DNA of 64,000 nucleotides from Ricordea florida (GCA_949710005.1 OX453278.1:4830936-4894935), one strand, 5' to 3'; numbered from the stretch's first letter, positions 45,515 to 56,089 are shown. The notes: generated from the sequence alone by a model not told the origin. Made by a program: numbers and translations.

Positions 45515-48500
45515 TGTCCATAAGGAAGAGTATGTATTCCGTCTTTTTGAATGATTCTCTTATCATCATAAGCGGATAGCGCTTTCTTATTAACTGTTTT
45601 TGTGTAAATATTGTGTAGTTTTGATCCTATTAAATTTTGCGATCTCATTTGCGGTTCTTTAGTATTCAGACAATTTTTGAAATCATTAAAACTTATTGTT
45701 TTCTTAATAACTAATTTCTTTGTTCCTTTATTCTTCTTTATCTCTTTGCCGTTGTCCATTAATAAGGCATATTGTTTTGCCCCCAAACCCACAAATTCCG
45801 TAGGTATACTTCCACCAAACTCATCCTTAAACTTGCCAATTACTTTTTTGTTTGCATCATCCCAAATACCAGATTTGTGATTTTTAGGATAGTTGCTAGT
45901 GTCGAACTTTTCCCGAACATCTTGACTTATATCTTCATAGAAATCTTCCGTTTCTATATTATATACAAGACTATCGGTATCAGTCATAAGTAATTCGGCT
46001 TTTTCTCCATATTTCTCTTTGATATAATTATAATGAAAATTGTACATTATTTGCTTACTTAGATCCAAAATGGAAAACCCCACGTAAACCGGTTTATTGA
46101 ATCTTATTTCTGTTTTCTTCATATTTATGGCGGCTAGATCCTCAGAAAAGATAGTAAAATGATTAAAGTTCGGTTTTCTTATTAATTTTTTGGCTGATTC
46201 TATATTATTAACCAATCTAACGTCTATCCTTTTTCTCATATTTTCCATTGTTTTTCCGAATACGGAGTTATTCATTAGTTTGAAGAAATCCTTTTCAAAG
46301 TCATTCTTCGCGTGTTTTCTCAATTCAGTATTCCTATCGATATAAGTCTGTAACCACTTTGACTCTTGAAATTTGATTCCCTTATGAATCTTTGTTATTT
46401 TTAATCCTTGTTTTTCATAAAATTTCAGGGTTTCGTGATGAACTACATATCTTTTCTTATCTAATAGGTTCGGTATTAATTTCTTAACCTTATTAACGGT
46501 AAGTTTTTCTGGTGCTAAAGGCAGATCTTTATGACTATCATGAAGATTTTTTGGGTATTCCAAATCAACCTCAACTATACAAGACATGTCTCTCCAATTT
46601 ACGAGCTCTTCATTTGGAATCCATCTAAATCCACGTTTTGGTAATTTCTTGCTCATTGCGGCTCCGTATAAGTTATTCGCGTCAAGATAAATAATATAAC
46701 TTATAAGTTTATTTATTTCAAAATCTGTCATATAGGGGTTATTAGCTTTTGCATATCTTTTTGATATTTGGGATGTTCCGCCTCTAATCCCTTTCTCAAT
46801 AAAAAGCAACATATTAACGTCTGTAAACAATTCCAAACTAACTTTAGTTAATTTTAACATTGCATCCCAAGATAATCCCGGGGATGTAAAATAGTGGGCG
46901 GGATCTAAACTATAATTATTAATACACACATCCCTAAAGTTCTCGAATACGTCGGCTAGCTGCAGCACATCTGTTTTTAGATATAAATCGTGATAATCTC
47001 TAATTGTTTTCATTCCGAATGTTTCCCACACCTTTTTAGCATGTTCATAATCTTCGTCTGAAATACCGTGATTATTTAGTTTTGAGAAAAACTCTTCCTT
47101 TGGTGGGAGTTGGGTTTCATTAAGTTTTTCAATTCGATCAAAATAATCATAAGGGAACACACCCTTTCTCAACAATAGTTTTAACTTTTCTCCTGTGAAA
47201 TGTTTTTTAGTTATCGCCATATTTTTATCTATTGGAGAAAAACACATACTTCCTAATAACTTGCAATTCTTGCATTGTTCGCAATTACCAACGCCATTAA
47301 AAGTAATAATCTTTCCATCTTTTACGTATCTTTTCAAGCATTCTCCTGGTTTGCACGACTCACATTTTCCGCATTTTGTAAGATTGTCAACCAATCCACT
47401 AAGGGAGAATTGCATAAATTTATAAGAATCAATGAATCTTATTGTTCTAGTAATGGGCTTTTCTTTTTCATCCTCATCTTCGCAATCACAATCGTGCTCA
47501 AAATCATGATCGCAATCGTGATCGCAATCATAGTTAATTAAAATTTTCTTCGAGAAACTAATATACTTTTCATCGGTGTTGGCCAAACAGCTCATTCCAC
47601 CCTTTGTTTTCCCAAGATTCTTAATGAACAGATGAGAATCATACCCCGATAGATTATGAATTACTACTGGAACAAATTTGGGGATCACATATTTTAAGTT
47701 GCAAATTTTATGCGCTGCGCCGCGATATTTTCCGGTAAGATGACAATGATCTATTACTTTTCCAAAATCCTCTTCTTCAGAAAATTCGCGCTCGCATATA
47801 TGGCAGTGAGTTGCATTTTCATATTCTTTTTTATCTGTTTTTGACATATTCTTTTTATCATAAACTTTAAAAGTTTCCTTTTTTTCTTCTATTAACTGGA
47901 AAATTTTCCTGACATCTCTTTCTAAATATTCTGTGAATATCTGCGCAACATCCTCGTCATCAGATTTTGCGGTGTAGTTCACGCAGATATTAAAATCCTT
48001 TGGCAATATACTTTCATCAAAACACTTAATATAATAGCAGAAACCTGATGCTTTGTGCATTTGGTAATTTTTTGTAAAGCTTTTAATTTCGCTTGGTGAA
48101 CAAGTATGTATTGGTATTAGCTGGCCCTCAAAATCAACATAGATACCAAAAGGCGCACGCATTTTATTTTTAAAATTTTTAAAGTAAATAAATTTCGGGC
48201 TGCCATCCTCGTTCTTTGGCATTTTAATTTTAACTTCGCCGTGTGAATCGCAATATTCTTTGTGTTCTTGCAAAACCCTTTCATCATAAAATGAGTTGAA
48301 ACATCTAAGGCAGAAATATTTTTTGTTCTTATTTTTATCATTTTCGGATGATAAAAGCCTGCTGACATTATTTACTAAAATATAATGGGATTTTTCGTCA
48401 TTATTTATTAAAAGTAGTGTTATAAATTTGCAATCGCATAACTTGCATTCGTGGTTATTGCAATCGCATTTCTTGCATCCGCATTCTTCGCATTCGTGTT

Positions 48501-50016
48501 TTGCGCAGTCTTTTTTCACGCATTTCTGTTTTTTCTTGCACTCTTTTTTCATACAGCCGCAATTCTTACATTTTTCTTCTTTCTTGCAATAACATTTATC
48601 GCTTAATCTCGCGGTATATATTTCATCGGCTTCTTCATCATATTTCAATACATTAACTGGATAGGGGTTTTGTTTTTCAAACTTGGCAAAATCTTTTAAT
48701 TTCATTGCACCCTCTATACCAGAAAAGTTTAATTTTTTGCAATTTTTAAGCAATTCATTATTTACCCTCTCTCTATGATGTTTTCTTGGAAACACCGCCT
48801 CAGCTAATGAAAGTTGGCCGCAATCTTCGCACTTATTTTGTATATTAATAGTAGCTTTTTTTGCCGCTAATCTTTCTGGAGTAGGTATATATGAACTTCC
48901 AGAAATAACTGTGTAAGGCGCGATTCCGATGTCAAATCGTGCAACTGAATCAAACTGAAAAACACCAGAATCTGTATTTTCTTGAAATCTTTCAACCTCA
49001 AAGAATATATCTTTAATTATATCATCATATTCTTTTGACAAATCGCTTGCCTCTGTAATTATTTTTGGTTTAGCGCCAAAGTATTTTTCAACCTCTTCCT
49101 TAATTTGGTTATTTTGCAAAGGTGATTTTACAAACTTGGATGATAGTATAACCTTAACCTTTTTTGGTTTCTTATCCTTATTAATAATATCTATAACCTT
49201 TGGTTTTATTTTCCTCATGAATTCACCAATAGTATATCCTTTTTTCCCATCTATGCTGTGTTGCTTCAAATAGCCATTTTTGAATTTTCTCGTAGTTTCT
49301 TTGATAATTAATTCTTCTTCTTTCAGCCTTTTTGTTTTTGGCCTTGCTCCCTCCTTCACGTAATCTCTTTTTGATTTTGACTGGTTTGGCTTATTTTTAG
49401 GTTCATTCGCTTTTTTGTATCTATCTATAAAATTTTTAGCTAATTCCTCTGTTTTATTTTTTACTTTTTCTGGGATATATGGTTTCACAAAATCCCAAAA
49501 CTTGTTTAGTACATTTCCCAAAAAAGGAGTATTTTTAACTGATTCATTTTTTATTACTTGTTTTTTGAGTTTTGTTGGAATGGGAGGGGGTGGGCGCGTT
49601 GGTTTGAGCGGAGAAGGTCTTTTTGGATTATATTTATTAATATTTATTCTAGGTTGGTTTGCTGGCGGTGTTCCGGGAGGGGTCGTTGGTATAAATCTTT
49701 CTGGCGAACCTGGCGGTGTGCCCGGAATTTGAATTGGTTGAGGAATATTTAGAGGTGGTAAATTTGGTCTTATTTGTGGTATTGGAAGAGGGGGTTGCGG
49801 CTGATTCGCTCTTCTCCTCGGCATATTATCAATTGTTCTAAAAATTTCTGTTCTATTATCTATGATTTGTTGAATATTATTAATTACTTCTGGTATAATT
49901 CCCAATGCTAACGCTTTATCCTCTTTAGTAGTCATTTCTGATCTACCCGGAATTTTATAAAATGTGAGCAATTTGGTTAATTGCTTAAAATTCAATTCTC
50001 TTCTTAACTGATCCAT
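45472..50016 (-). CDS. Protein-primed DNA polymerase B with Cys-rich insertion (element C)
   Basis: A 1514-residue intact polymerase starting at the ATG at 50016 within the right terminal repeat. The N terminus has a SAP-like segment and a long proline-rich linker. A cysteine-rich block unique to C follows at about 480-540 (CKNCGCMKKECKKKQKC and more CxxC pairs). The exonuclease DFE is near 626 (YVDFEGQ), and the endonuclease VII-like module is at about 740-770 (HCHICEREF ... DHCHLTGKYRGAAH). A D/H/C-rich loop follows, and then motifs A (YLDANNLYGAAM, about 1112), B (LMNNSVFGKTM) and C (MTDTDSLVY, about 1347). An early-type motif lies 35 nt upstream. Confidence 0.93.
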   Translation of the reverse strand: MDQLRRELNFKQLTKLLTFYKIPGRSEMTTKEDKALALGIIPEVINNIQQIIDNRTEIFRTIDNMPRRRANQPQPPLPIPQIRPNLPPLNIPQPIQIPGTPPGSPERFIPTTPPGTPPANQPRININKYNPKRPSPLKPTRPPPPIPTKLKKQVIKNESVKNTPFLGNVLNKFWDFVKPYIPEKVKNKTEELAKNFIDRYKKANEPKNKPNQSKSKRDYVKEGARPKTKRLKEEELIIKETTRKFKNGYLKQHSIDGKKGYTIGEFMRKIKPKVIDIINKDKKPKKVKVILSSKFVKSPLQNNQIKEEVEKYFGAKPKIITEASDLSKEYDDIIKDIFFEVERFQENTDSGVFQFDSVARFDIGIAPYTVISGSSYIPTPERLAAKKATINIQNKCEDCGQLSLAEAVFPRKHHRERVNNELLKNCKKLNFSGIEGAMKLKDFAKFEKQNPYPVNVLKYDEEADEIYTARLSDKCYCKKEEKCKNCGCMKKECKKKQKCVKKDCAKHECEECGCKKCDCNNHECKLCDCKFITLLLINNDEKSHYILVNNVSRLLSSENDKNKNKKYFCLRCFNSFYDERVLQEHKEYCDSHGEVKIKMPKNEDGSPKFIYFKNFKNKMRAPFGIYVDFEGQLIPIHTCSPSEIKSFTKNYQMHKASGFCYYIKCFDESILPKDFNICVNYTAKSDDEDVAQIFTEYLERDVRKIFQLIEEKKETFKVYDKKNMSKTDKKEYENATHCHICEREFSEEEDFGKVIDHCHLTGKYRGAAHKICNLKYVIPKFVPVVIHNLSGYDSHLFIKNLGKTKGGMSCLANTDEKYISFSKKILINYDCDHDCDHDFEHDCDCEDEDEKEKPITRTIRFIDSYKFMQFSLSGLVDNLTKCGKCESCKPGECLKRYVKDGKIITFNGVGNCEQCKNCKLLGSMCFSPIDKNMAITKKHFTGEKLKLLLRKGVFPYDYFDRIEKLNETQLPPKEEFFSKLNNHGISDEDYEHAKKVWETFGMKTIRDYHDLYLKTDVLQLADVFENFRDVCINNYSLDPAHYFTSPGLSWDAMLKLTKVSLELFTDVNMLLFIEKGIRGGTSQISKRYAKANNPYMTDFEINKLISYIIYLDANNLYGAAMSKKLPKRGFRWIPNEELVNWRDMSCIVEVDLEYPKNLHDSHKDLPLAPEKLTVNKVKKLIPNLLDKKRYVVHHETLKFYEKQGLKITKIHKGIKFQESKWLQTYIDRNTELRKHAKNDFEKDFFKLMNNSVFGKTMENMRKRIDVRLVNNIESAKKLIRKPNFNHFTIFSEDLAAINMKKTEIRFNKPVYVGFSILDLSKQIMYNFHYNYIKEKYGEKAELLMTDTDSLVYNIETEDFYEDISQDVREKFDTSNYPKNHKSGIWDDANKKVIGKFKDEFGGSIPTEFVGLGAKQYALLMDNGKEIKKNKGTKKLVIKKTISFNDFKNCLNTKEPQMRSQNLIGSKLHNIYTKTVNKKALSAYDDKRIIQKDGIHTLPYGHYRTKTELGGNSVS

Positions 50017-50643
50017 AATTTCTTTTGTAAGAATTATCAAATCTTTAAGCCCTTTTTCAAATTTTTCTCCCTGTCCCAGAAATATTGCGCAATAAATCCC
50101 TGTGTCCCAAAATTTATCTCTGGCTTGGCACGCAGCTTAGCCGAAACTTTGCAGATACTTTGCCCCTGTCTAGTCCCGCCCTCCGCTCGATCCTCTCGCT
50201 CCGCCTGTCGGCCCCTAACTTGGCTGAAACTTTGCAAAGGGTTGGCGGCAACGGAGAATTTTGCTTATAAGCTAAAAATCCTTGTCAAAATTCCTGTGTC
50301 CCGACGCTGACGGCTTCGACAATACTTTGCAGAGACTTTGCCCCTGTCTAGTCCCCGCCCTCCGCTCGATCCTCTCGCTCCGCCTGTCGGCCCCTAACTT
50401 GGCCGAGACCTTGCAAAGGGTTGTGGAAACTTGGTTACAACTTCAACAATGCCTAGCAGCGGCTTTATGAAGGCTTGAGGGTTTGACTAGGTCTTTTGGG
50501 TCTTTGGTATTTCGACAAGTATTTGTTGGCTTTTATGCTGTTGGTTAAATTCCTGATCAAATTTGAAAAACCAATTTAGCTTATAAGCTAGAAAATCCTT
50601 GTCGAAATTCCTGTGTCCCAAACCCGTAGTTTTCTCCCTCTCT
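49999..50643 (-). repeat. Right terminal inverted repeat of element C
   Basis: Inverted partner of 34521-35165, equal in length (645 bp) with very few differences (for example one at the GCGGC/AGGGC position near the promoter). It includes the polymerase start codon and leader. Confidence 0.92.
50051..50066 (-). promoter_or_regulatory. Early-type motif before element C polymerase
   Basis: On the minus strand AAAAATTTGAAAAAGG ends 35 nt before the ATG at 50016, followed by GCTTAAAG. It is the mirror copy of the motif at 35098-35114. Confidence 0.4.
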
Positions 50644-50666
50644 TTATCAGTCATCCTCGTCGCCAA
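50644..50666 (-). other. Gypsy leader remnant with primer-binding-like site and gag start codon
   Basis: On the minus strand TTGGCGACGAGG directly follows the 5' LTR, the usual place of the tRNA primer-binding site. It is followed by the gag-pol ATG at 50654. Only 11 nt of coding sequence precede element C. The TTATC at 50644-50648 is the right copy of C's target duplication. Confidence 0.7.
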
Positions 50667-50838
50667 TTTTGTGTTTCTCCTGCTTTATTCGAATACATGC
50701 AGGGAACTCCTGGACATATAGTTTTTCACTCCCTTACAATACCGATAACCCTAAAGATATATCCGAGTAACATAATCCAAATCACGTGCAAGAGTCACTG
50801 ATCGATCTTACAAGAAATGCGATATCACAAATACTATA
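50667..50838 (-). repeat. 5' LTR of gypsy element
   Basis: A 172-bp LTR that appears identical to 30081-30252. It is followed on the + strand by the CACGG target duplication at 50839-50843. Confidence 0.9.
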
Positions 50839-50843
50839 CACGG

Positions 50844-51189
50844 CAGCGAAAAAAAAAGACAGCGACATTTGTATCAAGCCAAATAGGCGACAGGTGGGCT
50901 GGAAAATGAACGACAAAGCAACTTCAGAACCTCCCTTGGAAGGCCTCCTCTCTTCAAGTTGAATTCTAGGGGAGTTTGTTCCCAGTCTCAAGGCCTCTCC
51001 CTCTGGCTGACTTCTTGGGCTGCTTCGGTCTTACCGATTTACTACTACACTGTACCTCTTCTCCTGCTACCTTAGTGCGAACTAAGAGTTGCAAATAGAT
51101 TGGCCGGGAGACCGACGACGTTGAATTCAGCATCCGCGACCGCTCTACATGGCCTTGATAGTTTTTCTTTCTGGTGTCCAGAAATCAAA
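50844..51189. other. Intron sequence without a recognised gene
   Basis: Nothing beyond flanking repeat-like sequence is recognised. Confidence 0.3.
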
Positions 51190-51500
51190 ATGGCGAAAAA
51201 TGGCCCATGTGAATCACGGGTAATGCGATCACGTGTTGTATATTTAATTAGAATGGAAATAAAAAATCGTAGTTCGAAGGAAAGAAAACACGGCACAAAT
51301 ACATAGAGAACGCATATAAAATAAAGAGAACAAAAAAAAAATTAATGTGCTTAACACTTATATTTAATTAATGGGAAGAGACGTGAAATATGTCAAAGCA
51401 AAGTAAAAAGCACACAGAAAGGAAATAAAAATTACGCCACAGAAATGGAATGCATGCATTACATAATAAAGCTGTTTGAATATTGACAAGGAAAGAGCAC
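51190..51500 (-). repeat. Dispersed repeat copy, inverted relative to 26615-27550
   Basis: The reverse complement aligns with the three conserved pieces of the left copy, for example around GCACACAGAAAGGAAATAAA and GCGATCACGTGTTG. This copy lacks the two insertions found in the left one, so it shows the uninterrupted form. Confidence 0.65.
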
Positions 51501-51569
51501 ATAGAATCGCTCCTGGTATTGGGATTGCTTTTGATCTTTTTATTCTCATTTAACATTTTTCTTATCAAG

Positions 51570-52201
51570 CGTCTTCCTTGAACAAAACGTGCAGCCATAT
51601 CAAATGTATGTATCCAGCCTCTCCAAGTGGATTGTACCTCATCGATCCTGACCAATCAGGAGGCGTGACACCTTTTAGTGTCTACTGTAACATGAGCGAT
51701 AAGAATGGAGTTGGCGTCACAGTTATTAGTCACGACAGTGAAGCCAAAACCCTGGTAGAAGGATACGAATCTCCAGGGAGCTACTCGCGTGATGTCCATT
51801 ACATTGGCGCCAGTCTGGCTCAGTTGGTCAGTCTGATCGATCAATCAGGGAACTGCGAACAGTTTATTAAGTACAAGTGTTATCACTCCGGGCTTTTCTG
51901 GAACGGATCGCCTAGCGGTTGGTGGGTGTCACGTGAAGGTCGCGACATGTATTACTGGGGAGGAGTCGCAGCAGGCAATAATTACACATGCGCATGCGCC
52001 ATGACCAAGAGCTGCGCTAACCCACACTACAAATGTAACTGTGATAAAAACGACAACGTGTGACGTGAGGACAGCGGTTTTCTCACTAACAAATCGCACC
52101 TTCCTGTGAGCCAGCTCAGATTTGGTGATACAGGTGGTCATGGAGAATATGGATATCATACACTGGGAAAGATGCAATGCTATGGCATAGCTGGACCATA
52201 A
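51570..52201 (+). pseudogene. Host terminal exon: fibrinogen-like/contactin-associated-like domain with in-frame TGA
   Basis: The exon starts after an AAG acceptor (51567-51569) with two bases that complete the phase-1 codon of the EGF exon at 25903-26020. It encodes the pattern SGLYLIDPDQSGGVTPFSVYC, then GVGVTVISHDSE, CEQFIKYKC and CNCDKNDNV, typical of the fibrinogen-like region of contactin-associated/neurexin-like secreted proteins. A TGA at 52061-52063 stands where a tryptophan would be expected. The same frame then stays open through REDSGF and FGDTGGHGEYGYHTLGK to a TAA at 52199-52201. The gene is therefore either newly broken, a truncating allele, or carries a sequencing error. Confidence 0.7.
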
Positions 52202-52229
52202 TACCTCTTGACTAACACCAATGTGCAAA

Positions 52230-52235
52230 AATAAA
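52230..52235 (+). other. Polyadenylation signal AATAAA of the host gene
   Basis: AATAAA lies 29 nt after the TAA of the preceding exon, as expected for the 3' end of its transcript. Confidence 0.55.
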
Positions 52236-52263
52236 GTAATCAAACCAGTGAATAAGTAGTGGA

Positions 52264-52541
52264 TATTTCATGGCCGCGCGGTTAGAACTTGTTATACTCC
52301 AGCATAATTTGTAACCTCGATTTCGGCTGCTAAGACGGGAGGAGGATCGAAGAGCGCAGGCTCAGACTCCGAGCAGCGGCTGATAAATGAGCCTCGCAAT
52401 TGCAGACTGGTTTCTAATTGTTTTGCTTAATTCAATACTTTTATTTCTTTTTTATAAACTTCTCAATAGCCCATACAACTCCCATTAACAAATAGAAAAC
52501 ATTTCCGTGTTTCGATCGAGTTATAGAAACAGGAGTGGAAG

Positions 52542-52572
<31 letters not shown>

Positions 52573-53640
52573 GAGCCGAAAGGCGAAGAAAATGTTTTCT
52601 ATTTCTTTTAGAAAATAGCCCAGAGCCCGTGACTACGACAACTTTTTTGTGTTTCTATCGAGTTATAGAAACGCGATTTTTAACCAATCAGCGCGCGTAT
52701 TTCTAAGTACAGTGAACTCTCTCTTGAGAGACCACACCCTCTGTGCGAGAAAAAGTGATCACTTAATAGGAAAGTCAACAAAAGCAACCATAACCTGTGT
52801 GGATCCACTTAATATTACTATTTATTATCTTATTAATTAAAATGATGTAAATATACCAAGCGTCTCTGAGGAAAAGAATGATTCTTGTTCTTATTCTACG
52901 GCTTAGGGGAAAGATTGGAAACAGTGGTGTATTTCTCGTGAATAGGAATTCCTATCATTCATTGCAACTGTTGAATTTTTAATGCCATGTGACCACGATC
53001 AAACAGTATTCTTTCAAATGTGTAAACTATCTATCTGCGTTACCTTAAAAAATTGAGCTGCGTGACATCTGAGTAACGCAAAGATTTTGGGTGGTTTGCT
53101 TACTGGAAACACAAAACAAACGTTGTCAAGTTTCAGGCCTCGAAAGTGGTCATCTAACAGAGAATTTTTGAAACAATGTTTGACTGAGAAGCAAAAAAGG
53201 TTCTTAAGAGAAGTGGTTGCTTGATAGAGTTGTAATAAAGAGAGGGTTGGCTGAATGTTTTGTGCACAAATGTTTAACACGCAGAGAACAGTTTGGCTTG
53301 GAATTCGACCATTTGCAACCTCAGGCGGATTGTACTATATAATTACGCTGGACGAACGATCTGAAAAAATGCCAAAATAACGAGGGCTTAGAAAAAAGAA
53401 AACAGCTTTAAGAAATTGTAATCTTAATGTTTCTGATAGATTTGTAAAGAACGCGAAACACGAAATAAAGTCTCGAAAAAGCTGAGAAGTTCTTTATCAT
53501 TTTCAGTGCCAATCGTGAAACTTGAGGATCACGCTATCTTATAATCCATTCCTAATTATTTTCTTACACAGTAAGTAACATGATCATTATGAAGATCTTC
53601 GATTGTACGGTCAATCAAGGTCTAGATGTATTGTTAGCAT
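52264..53640. other. Intergenic host sequence, no gene seen
   Basis: Two short related stretches (around GTGTTTCGATCGAGTTATAG at 52507 and again near 52649) hint at an old repeat. No coding region is supported. Confidence 0.4.
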
Positions 53641-53647
53641 GGAGACC

Positions 53648-54530
53648 CTTTTATTTATTTATTTATTTTTATTTATTATTATTTTGCCATATACACAAAA
53701 TATACATGTAAAATTAAAAAAAAAGACGAGGCAAGGAAGCCCAAGAAAGCCAACAAGGCTTATGAACAGAGCCACCTTTTAAGATTATGTTATTTAATTG
53801 ATAATTACAATGCTGACATCGGCAATTTAACTCTAAGTACTTATATTTGTTTCGAACATAGAAAATGATCATTAAAATAGGATAAAAATAGAAAAGGCTG
53901 AACGTGTAAGTGTAAAAAAAAAAATAATAATAAAATAAAAAAAAGGACGCGGAGAAAGAAAAGGTGAAAAAAAAATGCAAGAATAAACGAGAAAGAAAAT
54001 GCGAAGAAGAGAAAAACTACACACAAGCATTAGGAGAACTAAATTGTGCTTATACCAAGAAAAAATGACTTAAGTTTAGAATGGAACAAAGCAATACTAG
54101 AGGCATTCTGAATTTCAGAGCTAAGGGTATTAAATATTTTGGGCCCTTGAAAACGAAGTGAAAATTTCCTTACATTTGTCCTACAGAAGGGCAAACGGAA
54201 GGAATTCTTACTTCTAGTATTATATGAATGTATCTCACAGTTAAGCAAAAACATGTCATTGAAACTATCAGGAAGGAGGCCGTTTTTATAAAGGTACATA
54301 ACTTTACCTATTTGGAGTTTGATAATGTCTTCAAATTTTAGAATTCGTAAGCTTATAAAGATAGAATTGGCATGCGCATCAAAAGAACTCCTTGAAACTA
54401 TTCTAATAACCCGTTTCTGAAGATTAATCAGACGCTTTAAATTTGACTGATAAGTTGAGCCCCACACAATCGCACAGTAATGTAAATAAGGATAAACTAA
54501 ACTATAACTATAACTATAACTATTCATGGA
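53648..54530 (-). pseudogene. 5'-truncated non-LTR retrotransposon (LINE) fragment
   Basis: On the minus strand a frame from about 54495 to 54039 encodes LVYPYLHYCAIVWGSTYQSN and then LINLQKRVIRIV, the pattern seen after the reverse transcriptase domain of Jockey/CR1-like LINEs. The remainder (IHSYNTRSKNSFRLP, KFSLRFQGPKIFNTL) also fits. The fragment ends at a TATTTATT-rich tail (53648-53690) on the 3' side and at a short ATAACT repeat on the 5' side. The catalytic domain is missing, so it is not autonomous. Confidence 0.7.
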
Positions 54531-54566
54531 AAGTTCAGTATAGCTTTCCAAAGAATGGTCACACCC

Positions 54567-54938
54567 CGGGGGGGGGGGGGGGGGACTCGCATATGAAAGG
54601 GGCGGCGATGCTCGTCGGAAATTTTAAATCGAATCAAACCCCTAAGGGGAACGATGTGGGCGTGGCCCAAGCTTTTTTTTGACCCCTAAAGGAGACCATG
54701 TTTAAGTCTTCTTTAGACATTGATGTTATGAAAAACTCTGATATATAAATCAAGTAAATAAAACGAATTAGAAATATACATAATAGATTTATATTTTTAC
54801 ATTTCTTCGTGTGTAACCCCAAACGGCTAAATGTAATGGCGTTTTGCCTAGACCACCCTAAGTGAGACCAAAATCAGAAATTTATACCCCTAGGCGAGAC
54901 GATGAGTACCCCCGCCTCTTTCATATGCGAGTCCCCCA
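54567..54938. mobile_element. MITE-like element with poly-G end
   Basis: The ends GGGGGACTCGCATATGAAAG (after a G run at 54569-54585) and CTTTCATATGCGAGTCCCCC (54919-54938) are complementary. It interrupts the 106-bp minisatellite, whose unit is visible on both sides. No coding capacity. Confidence 0.65.
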
Positions 54939-55309
54939 CGGTGTTCCGCACTCTACATGGTTTGATCCACAGATGAAAAGTTAGAACCACACTGTATAGT
55001 AAAACAGACACTTCCACAGTACAGCACTGTTCAGTAGCTTTGCAAAGAATGGTCACACTGCATGGTTTAATGCACAGATGAAAAGTTAGAACCGCACTGA
55101 CATTACAACAAACAACCACAGTACTATTCAGTCGCTTTCCAAACAATGGTCACACTGCATAGTTTGATCCACAGATGAAAAAGTTAGAACCACACTGTAT
55201 AGTAAAACAAACAGTACCACAGTACAGTACTGTTCAGTAGCTTTTCAAAGAATGGTCACACTGCATGGTTTGATCCACAGATGTAAAAGTTAGTTAGAAT
55301 TTCAGATTT

Positions 55310-55925
55310 CAGATTCAGATTTTTTTTATTTATTGCACTATTTCAGTAGTTTACAACAGAAAGAAAATTACAATGTGTCATAAAAGTAGAATAAAACAAC
55401 ATTAAATTACAAAAATCAGTCAAGGTGGAATGTGCGCAGTGACCAAAGGAGCTTCAGCTTTCGAGTTGGTCACTGCCACGTGTAACTAAGTGGCGTGGAC
55501 ATTTAATAACAAGTAAAGACAGAAATATTAAAAGTGCATAAGGTTATACTACAATTTTATATAAAAACAATGGAAAGATGATTGATAGGAGGACAGTGAA
55601 ATCAATTTACTCATTGAGTGTTTAAAAGATACAGTTTGTATTGCTTGTAGAAGCTGATATATGGGAGTTTTTTAAATTTAGATGGACTTTTTTCCCAGAT
55701 TTTTGGCCCAGCAAAAGCAAAAGTGGCAGCTCCATAATTATTGTTTATCCTTGGCCGACGAAAATTAAAGCTTGATACAAGTCTGGTATTGTAGCTATGA
55801 ATCTCAGAGGCTAGGGTAAGGGTTCCTTTGAATATCATAGGAATGTTGGTTGCATTGTTAGTAATTTTGTGTGTGAAAAGGGCTACTTTGAATTGTCTAT
55901 ATGTTTTCAAGTGTAAGAATTTCTA
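55310..55925 (-). pseudogene. Second LINE C-terminal fragment inside the minisatellite
   Basis: On the minus strand KTYRQFKVALFTHKITNNAT, EIHSYNTRLVSSFN and FAFAGPKIWEKSP match the C-terminal pattern of the LINE at 53648-54530. It is shorter and has no catalytic part. Minisatellite sequence stops at about 55295 and resumes at about 55935, showing insertion into the array. Confidence 0.65.
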
Positions 55926-56089
55926 AAAGATTGAAGCACATTGTATAGTAAAACAAACAGTACCACAGTACAGTACTGTTCAGTAGCTTTTCAAAGAATG
56001 GTCACACTGCATGGTTTGATCCACAGATGAAAAAAGTTAGAACCACACCATGAAGTAAACCAAACAGTACCATGGTGCTGTTTTGTTCA

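Larger units (their letters stand above)
34521..50643. mobile_element. Polinton/Maverick-type element C, complete
   Basis: A 16.1-kb element with 645-bp terminal inverted repeats. The ends are AGAGAGGGAG ... CTCCCTCTCT, again 5'-AG/CT-3'. It encodes polymerase, integrase, capsid, ATPase and seven virion-like proteins shared with element B, plus two terminal accessory genes and one small private ORF. It lacks counterparts of B's acidic-tail protein, SLOG-like gene and three small genes. It is AT-rich. Apart from a stop codon in the WHPS gene all frames are open. Confidence 0.93.
30081..50838 (-). mobile_element. Ty3/gypsy LTR retrotransposon, interrupted by element C
   Basis: Two 172-bp LTRs that appear identical (30081-30252 and 50667-50838), flanked by CACGG, bound a minus-strand retrotransposon. 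A polypurine tract lies at the 3' LTR and a single gag-pol frame between the LTRs. Polinton element C (34521-50643) is inserted 11 nt after the gag-pol start codon. Without C the retrotransposon is about 4.6 kb. Identical LTRs mean that the gypsy insertion, and therefore C within it, are both young. Confidence 0.9.
54536..56085. repeat. 106-bp minisatellite, left block, with insertions
   Basis: Several copies of a unit containing AAAGAATGGTCACACTGCAT and CAGTACAGTACTGTTCAGTA. The block is split by the MITE at 54567-54938 and by a LINE fragment at about 55310-55925. The same unit forms the larger array at 62040-63170. Confidence 0.75.

Noticed and set aside
53714-54026. Phe/Tyr-rich minus-strand frames of 61-88 codons
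   Set aside because: Low-complexity A/T-rich 3' tail region of a LINE fragment; composition alone explains them.
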